NCBI GenBank assembly: GCA_964019695.1
Contig: OZ026524.1
Location: 25,212,164 to 25,276,163 of the forward strand
Source: Loripinus fragilis
Lineage: Eukaryota > Mollusca > Bivalvia > Lucinida > Lucinidae
Reading direction: 5' to 3'
DNA: 64,000 nt
The notes beneath the pieces were generated by a model. The model was not told where the DNA came from and did not search any database. It was given only the letters and a program-made list of their open reading frames with translations. The translations under genes were made by a program, and so were the position numbers. How positions within the stretch are numbered: the first letter of the stretch is position 1; every line of letters starts with the position of its first letter. Shown piece after piece: positions 43,928-58,030 of this stretch.

Positions 43928-44640
43928 TATTTATTTATTTATTTATCTTTATTTAAAGAGGACAGCACATTTAGCGATCAACGCTAGTCTACCATGCGTC
44001 CTTTTAAAAACATATATACATATATACACAAGTTAAACATATGATAAAACATAGAAAATGTTAAATATAAACGAGCGTATAAAACATTGGCAGCATTTGG
44101 TAAAATTATACCCATAGGCTTAAAAATTGATAAACGAGTATTAAAATTTATAAAAATGATTTAAAACTTCATGGTAAAGTTAAAATCATTCATTAAACAT
44201 AAACTGTTTGACTTGCGTCTTAAAACAACTTAAGGAAGATGCTTTTTGGTAACCTCTGGTAGCTGATTCCAGATTCGTGGTGCAGTACATTAGAACGAGC
44301 CATCAAATATTGCTGTTTTCGATCTGGGTACCGCTAAAGAGCCGTTTGAAGTTGATCTCAGCGTTCGGTTTTGCGTTTGTGACATAGGAATAAGTAGCTC
44401 ATCGCGAGAAGACCTTTCCTCACTGTAACCGACCATGCAGGTCAGACTCAAACTTGCGTGAATATAGTTACCACCGATAGGTAGAGATTTGGAGAGATTA
44501 TACATACTATATTTTGAAATTAGAGTGGTCATATAGCGAAAAGACGAAGGATCAGTCTGTGCAGAAGGGCAAATAATTATGTTCTTGAGAGTTGAAAAAA
44601 AGCTATCGAAGTTCATTTTACCCATTCATTTCGAAATTGT
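43928..44640 (-). pseudogene. Non-LTR retrotransposon, end of reverse-transcriptase ORF and 3' tail
   Basis: On the minus strand the frame (about 44625-44290) includes NRTLRSTSNGSLAVPRSKTA and FDGSF. After a frameshift it continues with APRIWNQLPEVTKKHL and, in another frame, LSCFKTQVKQFMFNE with a stop. This RSSSN..L.VPR...F..AP..WN.LP...FK pattern is the C-terminal end of many LINE RT proteins. The 3' side ends in a TTTATTTATTTATC-type simple tail near 43928. At least two frameshifts make it inactive, and it is 5'-truncated. Confidence 0.7.
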
Positions 44641-45054
44641 CTTTGCCTGTAAAAAATGAAGCTTTCTGAAAAGGAATTAAACTGCATAAAAATGTGCCAG
44701 AAGGCACCTAAGTGTACCGATTTTTCAAATATTTCCCGGGAGAGCATGTACCTTACCCAGACCCCCTAACCCGCGCTTGCCACCTACGGAACTCGCGTTC
44801 ATGCATTCTGTGCTTCATAACACTCACATTAAACTCATTGCTACGGCCCTGAGTATAGATTGGAATTATTTTCGGTGTGTGAAAGTGTGCCAAGCTCATA
44901 ACGACAGCGCCGAAATTACATTAATATAATAAATTGAATTTAGTTACATTGCAGTAGACATGTGCCGGTAGCGCGTCAGGTCTACTACCACGAGGCCCGA
45001 AATTCAAGTCAAGCTGGAACAACCTGGATCCGTCCCCCTGCAGTTCTATCGTTA

Positions 45055-45150
45055 CAGTGCCAAACATTTGGGATCCAGATCAGGATCGACGTTTTGTTTG
45101 GGATGATCTGGGTCCAATTATTATTTTGCCGGCTTCACCATAGGTATCAT
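45055..45150 (+). repeat. Family D palindromic MITE
   Basis: CATTTGGGATCCAGATCAGG and GGGATGATCTGGGTCCAATT face each other around GACGTTTTGT. It is diverged. Confidence 0.55.
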
Positions 45151-45279
45151 ACCGAATTCTTGGACGCGGATATTTTTCGACCAGTCTTTCCGCGAAGAAT
45201 ATGTAAACTGAGGCTCTCATTTGAAATAGTAAAAACTTATTTACGATCACTTGTCATGGTCGATTAAAGGCATATAAAT

Positions 45280-48200
45280 ATTCTTAAATAGTCACTCTAA
45301 CATCAGATCATGGCTAAGGCATTACAGTGCATAAAATATGCGAGAAAAATGAACGAGTCCTTGATATCGGGATACTTTGGGATTAATTGACAATTGCACA
45401 TTTTTGCGTTTTAGGTGAAAAAAACATTTACTTGTCTTTACAGGTATGTTAACGATTTTGATTAAATAAGCGTCGGTTGTTTGTGAGAACGGGATTTCTG
45501 CCCCTATCCTTTCAACGGTTGCAAGTCTTAACCGCGGAGGTGCGCGACAAAATACTATAGCGTCCGCGTGGTTTTGTTATCTGGCCGCGTGGCAGGGCTT
45601 TTTAGAACCGTTTTTCACATATTAATTAAAGCGGCAAGAACTAATTATTGGCTCAAAGGCACTTACATTTTGATAGCCTATTAGTTTCCACCAGCAGGGA
45701 CAGCCTATACTGCTTCTATTGCGAGTTTGACGCGAATCTGAACCACGGGGTGAGAGCATGCTCCTAATAGTCAAGGAGCCAGGTTTTTGAAAATTGACTT
45801 GGCACAATTGTCCAGCCAGAAAGGGTTTGACTTCAGAAATAGTTAGAACTACCCTTCTACAACATTTCTAGGCACGTCGTACAGTCAAAGTGTGGTAGCA
45901 GTTTTCCAAGAGGAGTCGTTTTGTACACCTACCCCATTTAACTATAAAAAGAACAAAATGGCGACATTTGAAAAAGAAAGGGTATCCAGGTTGTATCCAG
46001 ATGGTGCATACGGTCGTTATTTACTTCCAAAACCTCGATAAGAACCTAAACATTTATGAAAAAAAATGTTTGCATCTAGAAGCACAATTTTTATGTTATA
46101 ACTGTCATTTACGTTATATCTTCAATTAAGCCTTATAAAATCACATAAATTTGGTCAAAGTTTAATTTTATAAGTTCTATAATGGGTATATACGTTTTAC
46201 ATACCATGTTTGGAAAAGTTAATTGTCTGACTGTTTCAAAACTGCAAAAATCATGTTTCTATCATTATTATTTTAAAAATTATAAGCTGTTGAATATGAT
46301 TACCACCCCCCCCCCCCCCCCCCCCCCCCCCGATAAAATGGTGAATATGGCTAGAACCATTTCACTTTGTAAGTTAGCATGCAATTCCATCTGCTGACTT
46401 TTTAAACCATAATTGGGCATTATATCGATACACGAAAGTAAAAGCTATACTTAACTGCGTTTCTGGTGTAAAGTTCCATATTTAATGCTCGTAAGACAAT
46501 ATGTAACGTACACTACAAACTCTATGACTTCCTATATATATTGCTAAATGCCTTATATTATATGTCATATGGTATTGTATTAAATTTCAAACCTTTTATG
46601 TTTTAAATTTATAACAAAACATTAGTTTGTTCTAAAATATGTGTCAGTTTTTATTAAGTTACTATATCTGTAAACATTTACATTGCAATAAAGATTTTTA
46701 AGTTTTCATCTCCACGAAATATCATTTTGATTTGTCCAAAGTTAAATATTCTAAAACACATAAACAAAGAAATAGACAGCTCTTTAGAAGTAGTAGAGTA
46801 CATTCCATTAATGTCACATTTATCAAAGTAACATATATAACCATAACAAATGTCATAAGGTCCTATGTTTGTCCTAATGTTGACAGCATACGATTGGGCC
46901 CTGAAAAGCTAAAATATTAAGGATGTAGAAGTTTGTAATATTTATCACAGGAGAAAAACAACACAACTAAATTCTATTGAACGGAGTTTCATCAGTCATT
47001 TGAAAATATTTTTATGTACCCAGTTTACTATTGTAAACATTATGCAAATAAAGTCAGTAACATTATATAGGTTAGCTCCTTGTATAATACCTAGGTCAAT
47101 TTCCCATAGAAAAAAATACAAATTACTGAATGTTTAGAGGGATGGTAATAAAATTATACTATTTTACTTTGCTTACATTCCAGACAAAATCAATTACCTA
47201 AGAGTGGGAAGGATAAAATTTATATATATTACAATAGAAGTTATGCATTATACGTGTCTGTAATCAGTTAATTTTCTAAAGATAATCTCTAAAAATCAAA
47301 TTGTATACTGACATTTATATGCATATGCAGATGATGGCACATTACTTGTTTCAGCTTTTAAATAGATTTTAGTTTATTTTCAGGAAATCTTTTATAGTAT
47401 ATTTTATGAAACTGTTAGTACCTTTGATCATTTGCTAAACTAATATCACTTTATAAGGAGAGGTTTTATATTGAAGAAGCATTTCCCTGAAAATGGGTAA
47501 AATCAGTTATAATGAATGACAACTATCTTGCTTGATATGATCATATCCAAGGAACACATGTTAATTGTTGCTTAAAAAATCAATTTAACACATATGACAT
47601 AATCAGTCAAGAGTTATGTCAGGCTGAATAAGACATTGCGACACCCAGGTAATGTATAATATACTTTAAAATGTTCTTTTAGATATTGGATGGAAAAATA
47701 AGACGTTTAAAAACATGCAGTCATGAGATCTTACTCAGTTTTTGCAATCAATGCTTACATAACTGGTGATAATTTTCACTATAAAGAATGTGGCATGACC
47801 AAATTATTACAGGAGTCTTGTAAATATAATTTTTTATAACAAAGCGTAATATGTATATAAACATAATAATGATATAGTGATATAAAATTAAAATCAAAAC
47901 AGCTTTTTCTAAGAAAATATCTTGCTTCTTCAGACAGAAAACAAATGCATTACACATAAATGGGAAATTATATAAAAGCACAGAACATGTTAAGGGTAGT
48001 GATTTATAGAGACATGCAAAGAGTCATTTGTTCTTACAAACACTTTGTGCAGTAGTCTTTGCCATCAATGAACGACTTAAGTGCAATGCCTAGAAAGAAT
48101 GCATGAAAGTGTATTATGCATGTCATATTTGTAATTCTTCCTTCCAAAAATAATCATACTTCTATTACTTTCAAAGGTAAGTATAAATCTTAGAGGTTGA

Positions 48201-48545
48201 TAAAGCAGTGGCTCTATTGTTGTATATGTTATGTGATATAATATACAAGATTTTGAATATCGCATCTTCAATATGATCTTTGACAGTAGCATAAGTGTGA
48301 ATTTCGTTGCCAAAAAATAAAAAAGTGAAGATTTGAACCACCATATGTGATTTTGGTACCCACCTCACATGGGGAACTCCACCGTTTAATCCCCCATGCT
48401 GTTGCAGTGGAGCTATCGTTTGTCTTCACAACGGAACTAAAATCAAATGTGCTTACTACTTTTTTTATTTATTTTACTATTTATCATTATTATGCTGATT
48501 TAGCCAAATTTTCTAGTTTCTATGGTAGTAAGATCGCCTGACCAA
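45280..48545. other. Long AT-rich region without recognised features
   Basis: No exon, RNA gene or repeat was identified, apart from a 26-base poly-C tract at 46306-46331. Short open frames look like AT-rich noise. Confidence 0.35.
46306..46331 (+). repeat. Poly-C tract (26 C)
   Basis: Uninterrupted cytosines. Long homopolymers are also error-prone in sequencing. Confidence 0.95.
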
Positions 48546-48549
48546 AGTG

Positions 48550-48860
48550 CTAAAAGTTGTGAGCAGCAACATCTAGCTGTTTGTCTGTCTGCCCGTTAAT
48601 CCGCCCGTCTGTCTGTCTGCATTGGTTTTTCGTTATTTTACTTATATGCTCGTTAAACCAGCTTATATGTGTCTAGTAGCTCAGGCTGTACACTGTTCTG
48701 AAGGCTGTGAGTAGCATTAGCCGTCTGCCTGCTGTATACTTGTCTGTCTACTTGTCAATGGCTGACCGTCTCGCTGTATCGGTTCTTTGCTCTTTTGATT
48801 TTTTTGTAGGCCTGTTTTGCTCGATTATCTAGTAGCTCAGGTGGTAAGGGTGCCTGATCC
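48550..48860 (+). repeat. GTCT-rich simple sequence with tRNA-like words
   Basis: GTCTGTCTGCCCG-type runs near 48580-48620 and 48740-48760. TAGTAGCTCAGGCTGTACAC and TAGTAGCTCAGGTGGTAAGG (about 48675, 48829) look like A-boxes, but no B-box follows. Confidence 0.45.
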
Positions 48861-49205
48861 CATTGGGGATACTTTTATTTTTTCTAATTACGTAGGTCTG
48901 GACCCAGTATCTACTCTTTATCCCCAAAAATATAAGGAATATCAGGCATACCCAAAAAATATTTGAAATTAACAGCCACAAAAAAACATTTTCCAAACCT
49001 GTACTTTGACCTTAAAAAAGCCCCAAATTGATAGAAATGACTCCCCAAAACGTCAAAAATCATAATTTTATCATACCCCCAAACATATATATTTTCCGAC
49101 CTTCCCAACCCCCCCTCCAAAAAAATGTTATTCAAAAATTTGAATCTCCAAAAGTGGACCAAACCTACTTATATATGATAATATCAGAGTACCACCCCAC
49201 CCCTC
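48860..49205 (-). mobile_element. Family C element
   Basis: It carries ACCCAGTATCTACTCTTTAT, CCCCAAAAATATAAGGAATA, AAAATATTTGAAATT and a terminal AGAGTACCACCCCACCCCT, the inverse of 24384-24735. Confidence 0.6.
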
Positions 49206-49369
49206 GCCCTAGAAAGCTGACCAGTGTTTTAGAGCAGTATGCAGCAAGTCTGCTTGCCTCTCAATCAATCAACCAGTCAGCCAGCTAGACTGTCAAACCG
49301 CTCCGATTTCATAGTGTAGAGCCTCTTTGTAAAAGCGTATTCTTGTTACATAAAAGTATTTGCATGTCC

Positions 49370-49570
49370 CAGGGGATTTGGGAGGGGGTAACTCTATTTT
49401 CTGGCCCAGCATCTACCGTTCACTCCCAAAACATATCCGGAATTTCAAAACCCCTAAAAATATTTGAAATTTTAGCAAACCAAAAAATATCCTTGACCTA
49501 AAGGAAAGACCCTAAAATGCATAGAATAAATATAGTCCAATTTTGTGGTAACCAAAACTCATTAAATACT
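49370..49570 (-). mobile_element. Family C element, truncated
   Basis: It carries CCCAGCATCTACCGTTCACT, CAAAACATATCCGGAATTTC, CCTAAAATGCATAGAATAAA and CCAATTTTGTGGTAACC. The last two blocks match the inverse of 24510-24570. Confidence 0.6.
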
Positions 49571-50514
49571 TAAAATCATTGGTCTTACTTATCTTACTTA
49601 TCTCAGTTGACTACCTTATCTAACTTATTTCATTGGTATCACTTATTTTTCTTATCTAACTTGATTTGCTTATTTTTCTTATCCTAATGGTTTTTCTTAA
49701 TTTACTTATCTCACTGGTCAGACTTCGCTTTCTTATCTCATTAATCTAACTTATCTTACTTATTGCATTTGTCTTACTCATCCTACTTATCTCACTTGAT
49801 TTGCCTATATTTCTTATCCCATTGGTCTAACTTATCTCACTGGTCGGAAGCCTCTTACTTAGTTTCATTGGTCTAACTTATCTTACTTATCTCACTTGTT
49901 TTACATAAATTACTAAATTCGTTGGTCTTACTTTACTCACTTATAGCACTCGACTTACTTATTTTAGTTATTTTATTGGTCTTACTTATCTTACTTATCT
50001 AACTTGATTTGCATTTATTTCTTATCACAATGGTCGAGTGACATAACTTTTTTATCTCAATGGTCCGAAGCCTCTTATTATCATTGGTCTTACTTATCTT
50101 ACTTATTTGACTTGACTTTCTTACCTCACTTACTTCGTTGGTCTAATTTAACAAACTTATCTCACTCGACTTACTTGTCTTTTTTATTTCATTGGTATAA
50201 CTTATCCTACTTATCTCACTTGATTTGTTTCTTATTTCCTATCCCATTGGTCTTACTTAACTTACTTATCTCACTGGTCAGACTTCCTTTTTTCATCTCA
50301 TTTATCTTACTTATCTTACTTATATCATTGGTCTTACTGATCTTACTTATCTCACTCAACTTACTTATCTTACTTATTTCATTGGTCTTACTTATCTTAC
50401 TTATATCACTTGATTAGCTTTTATTTCTTATCCCAATGGACTTACTCAGCTTACTTTTCTCACTGGGCCGACTTTTCTTTCTCATCTGACTAATCTTATT
50501 TATCTTACGAGACC

Positions 50515-51422
50515 TGTTTCATGTTTATTTGAACAGATCTCAATTTCGCTTTTTGCGGTTGCATATAAATAAAACAAACACATTTTGCTTTTTCATGCAT
50601 AACGGACGTGTCCCAGGCATTTCCAAATAGTCAAGATGGCAATTTAAAGCAAAGCCATAACACGATGACCCTAAATACATCCCCACCCCCTTTTAACTGA
50701 TTTTAAGAGCTAAAACGGGTGTATCTTCTAAGAAAATACGTATTTAAGTGTGAAATTTACTTTTAAGTTTAGAGGCACACTCAGTCTAATATTGAAATGA
50801 GAAACAGCCTGTGTTTGCCTGTCTTTGCTTGGAAACTGAGCTTGATAAGTTCTTCCATAAAAGTGCCCAAATGGGAATCTCATGTATAAAATGTGTCTTG
50901 AAAGAAGTTCGAAAGGCAAATTCTCAAAACTCAAAGCCGTATCTATTTCTTAGATGTGTTAAGTATCTATTACCGATAAAACTGATCACCAAATTTTGCA
51001 TTTGATTTTTTTTGCATGCCATTTAGTGTTGCTATGGAAACTGTAAACACTAAAATTTGATGTAAAAGTCGCTTCCAAAAAGTAAATATCCGACTGGAAT
51101 GCTTTATTTTCTAACAGAAGATACTTTAATTATCTATGCACAATATATAAAAGGTTCCAAGAGAAAACTTCATATATTTAAGAGAAATTGTTCGAGAAAG
51201 ATTTAGTATATTTCGTTTCAGACAGCATTTTTAAACGCTTAAAATTTGACTACTCATCTTCTGAGACTGTTTGAAACCAGAAAATAAAAATTAAGAACTA
51301 TTTTCTTGGCGACTGCGTATTTCTGGAGATCGGACTAACCAATTGAAATCAAAATTTACCCAATATAAGGAGAAATAAATGAATAACGGCATTTTCAAAT
51401 TTGTTCAAATAAACATGAAACA
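50515..51422. mobile_element. TIR element inserted in the satellite
   Basis: TGTTTCATGTTTATTTGAAC at 50515 is matched inversely by GTTCAAATAAACATGAAACA ending at 51422, and satellite sequence lies on both sides. About 910 bp with no recognised coding region. No clean target duplication was seen. Confidence 0.7.
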
Positions 51423-51919
51423 CCATTTGTACTTATATCATTGGTCTTACTAAAAACTTACCTTTCTTATCTCACTCTACTGACTTATCTAACTTATTTC
51501 ATTGGTCTTACTTATCTTACTTACCTCACATTTGCTTATATTACTTATCCCACTTGTCTTACCTAACTTACTTATCTCATTGTTCAGACTTTCTCTTTCT
51601 TATCTCATTAATCTTACTTACCTTACTTAAATCATTGGTCTTACTTATCTTACTTATCTCACTTGATTTGCTTATATTTTTGTTTCCTTGCTCTTATTTG
51701 ACCTACTTATCTCATTGGTCAAGCTTCTCTTTCTCATCTCATTAATCTTATTAATAAATATTATATCATTTGTCTAACTTATCTTATTTATCTCACTTGA
51801 CTTATTTATCTTACTTATTTCATTGGTCATACTTAACTTACTTATACCATTTGGTTTGCTTATGTTTCTTATCCTAATTGTCTTACTTAAATTTCTTATC
51901 TCACTTGTCGGAAGTCTCT

Positions 51920-52170
51920 TAATATATTTTACTGACCTGTCGAAGGCGGCACTTGTTTTGTGGGTTTTTTATGTTTTTTTCTGTCTTGTGTTGCTATGCC
52001 TTTGTGCGCGTCTGTTTATATGTGCTTTTGGGTCACCTGCTGGGAAATGGCTGACCTCTTGGCTCTCGTTTTTGGTGTCTAACTGTGAGTTTGTCACTTT
52101 CCCATGGGTATCCTGGGTCAGGTGTGGTACTTGATCGTATCGATTCCTGATCTTTGCACACCTACTTACT
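51920..52170 (+). repeat. Family A fragment grading into the satellite
   Basis: It starts at AATATATTTTACTGACC (5'-truncated), includes CACCTGCTGGGAAATGGCTG and ends TGATCTTTGCACACCTACTTACTTAC, where satellite words continue with no visible break. It inserted near a CGGAAGTCTCTTA satellite variant. Confidence 0.75.
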
Positions 52171-55100
52171 TACTTTACTTAATATTATTGTCTTACTTAT
52201 CTTAATTATCTTACTTGACTTACTTATCTTACATACTTCATTGGTCTTACTGAGCTTAATTATCTCCCTCGACTTACACATCTTACTTATTTCATTAGTT
52301 TTACTTATCTTACTTATCCCACTTGATATGCTTATATGTCTTATCCCGTTTGTCTTACTTAACTTACTTATTTCACCGATCAGACTGGTTTACTGGTCAC
52401 TGGTCTTTCTCTTACTACTCTCATTATTCTTACTTACTTATATCATTGGTCTTGCTTATCTTACTTATCTCACTCGACATACTTATCTTACTTATTTCAT
52501 TGGTCTTACTTATCTAACTTATGGCTCTTGATTTGCTTATATGTATTATCTCATTGGTCTTACTTATTTTCTTATCTCACTTGTTGGATGTCTCTTACTT
52601 AATATCATTGGTCTTGCCTATCTTACTAATCTGAATTGACTTACTTTATTTTGCTTAATTCGTTGGTCTTACTTAATTTACATATCTCACTTTACTTATC
52701 TTACTTATTTTATTGGTATTACTTATCTAACTTATCTCACTTGATATGCTTATAACTCTTATCCCATAGGTATTATTTACATTACTTATCTCTCTGGTCT
52801 GACTTCACTTTCTTATCTCATTAATCTTAATTATCTAACTTGTTTCATTTGTTAACTTATTTCACTTAATTTGTCTATATTTCTTATCCAAATGGTCTTA
52901 TCACATTGGTCTGAAGTAATTTACTTATCTCAATGGCAAGTTTCTTACTTAATATCAATGGTCTTACTTATCGTATTTATCTCACTTGACCTTCTTATCT
53001 TAATTACTTCGTTGGTCTTACTTTAGTTACTTATCTCATTCGACATACTTATCTAACTTATTTTATAGGTCTTACTTATCTTACTTATCTCACTTGATTT
53101 GCATATATTTCTTATCCCATAGGTCTTACTTAACGTTCTTATCTCACTGGTCGGAAGTGTCTTAATGTCATTGGTCTTACTTATCTTACTTGATTTGCCT
53201 ATACGTATTTCTTATCCCATTGGTCTTACTTAAAGTATTTATCACAATGGTCGGAAGTCTCTTACTTATTATCATTGGTCTTACTTATCTTAATAATCTC
53301 ACTTGACTTACTTATCTTACTTACTTCGTTGGTCTTACTTAACTTACTTACCTCACTCGATTTACTTATCTTACTTATCCCTTTGGTCTTACTTAACTTA
53401 CTTATATCACTGGTCAGAATTCTTTCTAATCACAATAATCTTACTTAAACATTTGTCTTACTTAACAACCTTATCTCACTGGTTGGTAGTCTCTTACTAT
53501 ATATCATTGGTCTAACTTATCTTACTTATTTTACATTACTTACTTATCTTACTTTCTTCGCTTGTCTTTCTTTACTTACTTATCTCACTCGATTAACACA
53601 TCTTACTTCTTTCATTGTCTTACTTATCATACTTATCTCACTTGATTTCCTTATATTTCTTTTCCCATTGGTCTTTCTTAACTTACTTATCTCACTGGTC
53701 AGACTTCCCTTTCGCATCTCAATAATCTTACTTATCTTACTTATATCATTGGTCTTACATGTCTTACTTATCTAACTTGATTTGATTATATTTATTCTTA
53801 CCTGGCTTACTCTTACTTATCTCACTGGCCAAAATTCTCTTTCTCATCTCATTAATCTTATTAATCAAACTTTTATCATCTGTCTAACTTATCAAACTTA
53901 TCTCACTTGAATTACTTATCTAACTTATTTCCTCGATGTTACTTAACTTACTTATATCACTTGATTTGCTTATCTTTCTTTTCACATTTATCTTCATTTT
54001 ATTATCTCACTTATCGGAAGTCCCTTACTTAATACCATTGTCTTACTGATCCTACTTATCTTACTCGACTTACTAATCTTACTTACTTCGTTAGTCTTAC
54101 TTAACTTACTTATCTAACTCGACTAACTTATCTTACTTCTTTCATTTGTCTTACTCATCTTGCTTATCACGGTTGGCGACTTTGCTTTCCTCCTTAATTG
54201 CAAGCTGGTGGGTCGGACTTCAGACTCTGTGATGGTTCCGACTTAAAGACTTATCTATTGATGAGATGGTAGGGGCCTGATGCTTTGGCTGTTTGTCAGC
54301 CCTCGGGGGTTTACCTGTTGGATTTCTTTTGCTCCGGTATTCAGTTTTATCTACTGTGGAGTCCTTATCTTTGCTTTATCTACTTGTTATATCTTGATTT
54401 ATATGTTTTAGGAGATGATGCGTTGATAAGTTAGGGGTCTTTCATGCAAACAACATATCTATGTGTCTTGATCTACATCTGAATTAAGGGTGAGGTTGGC
54501 GCGCCGTTAAACCGGTTGAAGCCTCCAGTAAAATATTTTACTGACCGTTCCAAGGCGGTACTTCTTTTGTGGATCTTTTATATTGTTGTTCTGTCTTATG
54601 TTAGTTGAACTGCTTAGTGAGCAAATTTAGGGAAATACTTCACTTGATGATACAAGCAGGAAATTTACACCATATGTTATTTACATAACACATATTCAAA
54701 AACGATTCCTGGCCACTTCAAAATCGACCATTTTCAAGATGGCCGCCACTTCTCACGAGGCTGTATAAAGTAAATTGATCATAGCTCAGTGTCTGCTCAT
54801 CATAGAACAAAAAACTTGGTATCAAATTGAAGCTAAATCATTGCCCTTTGGTAGACAGTTCAAATATGCAAATTTACTGATTTCCATATTATGCATATTA
54901 ATGAGTTATTCCAAAATCGGTAACAAAAATCTTACAAATTCATCACGATTAATATCACAACCTGTGTTTCATGCAGAAGTGGTACATATAGAGTCTTAAA
55001 CGTTGCTGCCAAACTATACTGATCAATAGGTGCACATCAGCTCATTAATATACTATGAATATTCATATACACTTATTTTATATTCCAATACCAATTTAGG

Positions 55101-55267
55101 CTGTTTTTTCTGTTTTAAGCAGTTTTTAACACTGTGTTTTTATTTCCATGAGACGATTGCTGGTACTGTTTAAGACATAGCTTGTTAACTCAAAATGGTT
55201 TTCTATGGCGTAGATTAGGCCCAAAAATGTATTTAATTGATCCCAGGGGCTTTACAGCTGCTGTCCC

Positions 55268-55530
55268 CTTTAGGTGGTTGTTTTGTTGTTGTTTGTCCAA
55301 TTTGCTCTGTTTGTTTGTTGGAAATGTGCGTTCTTGTTTTGTAATGAAGTACTTAGCATCCGTTCTAGTTTTGCAGAAATCTGTATGAGGAAGAGAGATC
55401 TGGCTCTTAACTTGTATTGTGCTCTTGCTGTCTTGAGGTTGTCAGAGTTCTGTGTTTGTTCCTTATGGTGCCATAAGTTGGTATGTGGTCTGTGATTGTG
55501 GCATTTTCTATTCATACTCACTTACATTTA
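55268..55530 (+). repeat. Family B fragment inside the 4.4-kb element
   Basis: GTGGTTGTTTTGTTGTTGTT through TGAGGAAGAGAGATCTGGCT and GCCATAAGTTGGTATGTGGT to TTCATACTCACTTACATTT match family B in order. Confidence 0.55.
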
Positions 55531-55619
55531 GGTGGATAGAGAAGCAATCTCATCCCTATTTCTGCCATATATCATATTTATTAAGCCTGATGGCTACCTG
55601 TCAATCATCGCGACAAGCC

Positions 55620-57760
55620 TACCTGGAACAAATGCATTCTGATGAATACACAGGATCATTTTGCCGTTCGTAAAATTGATAAAGCATTCTCTATGATTGC
55701 CATAGACCAACCCCACAAGCTATATATTGTAGTCATAAAAGTCTACATAGGTACTATTGGTCTAACTGTAGATATATATAAAGCTATCTTTCTCTCTCTT
55801 TCTGCCAAACTTCTGAACCTATTAGGAGGACTTCAGAATGGTATTCCGTTTACCATGTTTTAAATGGGGTTAGCTTAGTGGGTGGGATGAGTTTGTACAG
55901 TGCAAAAAGAGATAGTTCAGTTAAAAGATAAAAACAGAATATGGTGATTTAGGGGGATGCATGCACCTGGTGGCTAAACAGTAAACTGCACCACGGTAGG
56001 AAGCAAGGCAGTGCCCGTTGGGAGGACATACCAGTGTATGATTGTTCTAGAGAAGAAGATGTATTTGAAATAGTTGGTAGAGGTGGGATCTGTTTATATT
56101 TGAGTTTCTAGCAGTTAGTAAATCCCTTTAAAGAGGAGTCAGCTCACGTGTACGTACGCTTTATAAAGGACGACTGACAACTATTTTCGATGTCAAAGCC
56201 AAAAAGGTGGCTTGCCACCCTTTTCCAACATGAAAATTAAAACTGTTCTCCATCCTTATCACAAAAAGGCATTCTTCACTCAGCAGATTAAAAGTCAAAG
56301 CTGCATGACATTCTTGAACGAGGTACAAATATAAAATATGGACAGCCAAATGTAGATACTGTGATAATGGGTGACACAACCCTGATCAGTGTATGATTCA
56401 GCAAAAAAGACAAGAGCAGCAAAATGCCTGATGGTTATGCCACTGATGTGATTGTACCTCATACTGAGTAGTATGCTTGGAAATTCTCCAGATATGATGT
56501 TGAATTTGGTATATATCACCAAGATAATTTGAAGTGAGACATGGCAGAAAAAAGCAACAGGAGCTAGTAACATAAGATCTCTTAAATCATGGAACAACTT
56601 CCTTAGATATGATGACAGCAGAGGCTAAATTATTTGGGTTTCTAGCAGTTAAAAGTAAACTTGCTCAAACCAACGCACAGATAATAGTAACAAAAGGAGA
56701 TGGGATTGTTTGAAGTTTACAATAGTGATATGTTAGCTCTATGCAATCAGAGGAAGCTGACACTCATATGTTTATCAACATAAAGCATGCTTCTTTGACA
56801 GGAAGTAAACTCTAATTATGATTGTTAATACCGATACTGATGTTGTTGTTCTAGATATAGCAGGTATGCTGATTTGAATATATAGGCTTTGTGGATAATA
56901 TAGGCTTTGTGGATAGCATTTGGAAAATAAACAATTTTTGATGGATGCCGACTCATATGATATATGTAAGTAAGGAGAAAGCAAAACTCAGGAATCGATA
57001 CAATCAAGTACAACACCTGACCCAGGACACCACATGGGAAAGTGACAATAACACAAGAAAACATCACATACAAAAGAGCCAAGAGGCCAGACCTTTCCCA
57101 GCAGGTGGCCACAAGGCTGCAATGAACAGAGAGACACGAAACATAAATGACAAAAAAGTTCCACAAAAAAACACCGCTTTTGAACGTCAGTAAAAATGCT
57201 CAAAACAACGCACAGATAAATCACTTAGTCATCGTGCAAGGTCATTGCTTTTTTGCATGGGTTCAATTCTTGGATGTGATACGGTTTCTGCATTCGTTGG
57301 CAATGGCAAGAAATCAGCATGGTAGGCATGGAACCACAGAAGTTTTTCCATGCCTCAGTATTACTGCAGACATAATATCACAGTCAGAAATGGAAACATA
57401 AGACAAGATTGTTGTTTTACGTGCGATTAGTGAAGCAACACTTGCAAGATGGGTGAAGCGCTTTGGTTTATTACTTGCTCGAAATCAAATCGCTCACGAC
57501 GCTATCCACCAACACAAGCTGTTCTAAAAAAGCAAGGTAAGGTGTCAGTTTTACCGGCAGGACTTGTTATGGAAACAAACGACTGTTACTGAACAGTAAT
57601 TACCATCTCCATCGAATTGGGGATGGTCAAAGCAGAACAATGTTTGGATTGTTAAATGGACAGAGTTGTCTTTTATAGCCAAATATTGTAAGGAAATTAA
57701 AAAAAAAGTGGTAGTTAAAAAAAGTAAGAAAGGTAGCAAAGATCAGGAATCGATACAATT
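55620..57760 (+). pseudogene. Decayed transposon-associated ORF (EEADT / GCDTVS family)
   Basis: Fragments in shifting frames keep a consistent order. FSMIAIDQPHKL and IGLTVD (about 55690-55770); KLFGFLAVKSKLAQTNAQII then VTKGDGIV (56625-56713); LCNQEEADTHMFINIKHAS (from about 56735); MIVNTDTDVVVLDIAG (56817-56864); LWIAFGK. A family A insert (56985-57195) follows, then ILGCDTVSAFVGNGKKSAW (57270-57326), YPPTQAVLKKQGK and IVKWTELSFIAKYCKEIKKK near the end. I recall EEADTRI, DTDVVVL, AFGTGK and GCDTVSSFAGRGKKTAW-like blocks from uncharacterised multi-copy invertebrate proteins. Their biochemical role is unknown to me. The usual Cys-rich end is cut by another family A piece at 57733. Many stops and shifts: not functional. 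Confidence 0.65.
56985..57195 (-). repeat. Family A insertion inside the decayed ORF
   Basis: CAGGAATCGATACAATCAAG, ACCTGACCCAGGACACCACA and CCTTTCCCAGCAGGTGGCCA identify a minus-strand tail. It separates the LWIAFGK and GCDTVS parts of the ORF. Confidence 0.8.
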
Positions 57761-58030
57761 AAGTAACAGGATACCACATGGGAAAGTGACAAAAACACAA
57801 TTAAACATCACAAACGAGAGCCAAGAGGTCAGCCCTTTCCTGGCTAGTGACCACAAGGCAGCAATGAACGGATGCAAAAGCATGACAAACACAAGAAATG
57901 AATAACACAAATGATCCACAAAAGAAGTACCGCCTTGGAACGGGCAGTAAAACTATTGTACTGGATGGCCTAAACCGGTTTCACGATGCCAACTTCACCC
58001 TTTGTTCAGATGTGGATCAAAGTCAAATTG
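57733..58030 (-). repeat. Family A insertion at the ORF end
   Basis: GCAAAGATCAGGAATCGATA through AAGAAGTACCGCCTTGGAAC and GATGGCCTAAACCGGTTTCA to TTTGTTCAGATGTGGATCAA. A minus-strand copy with a small deletion near its tail. Confidence 0.8.
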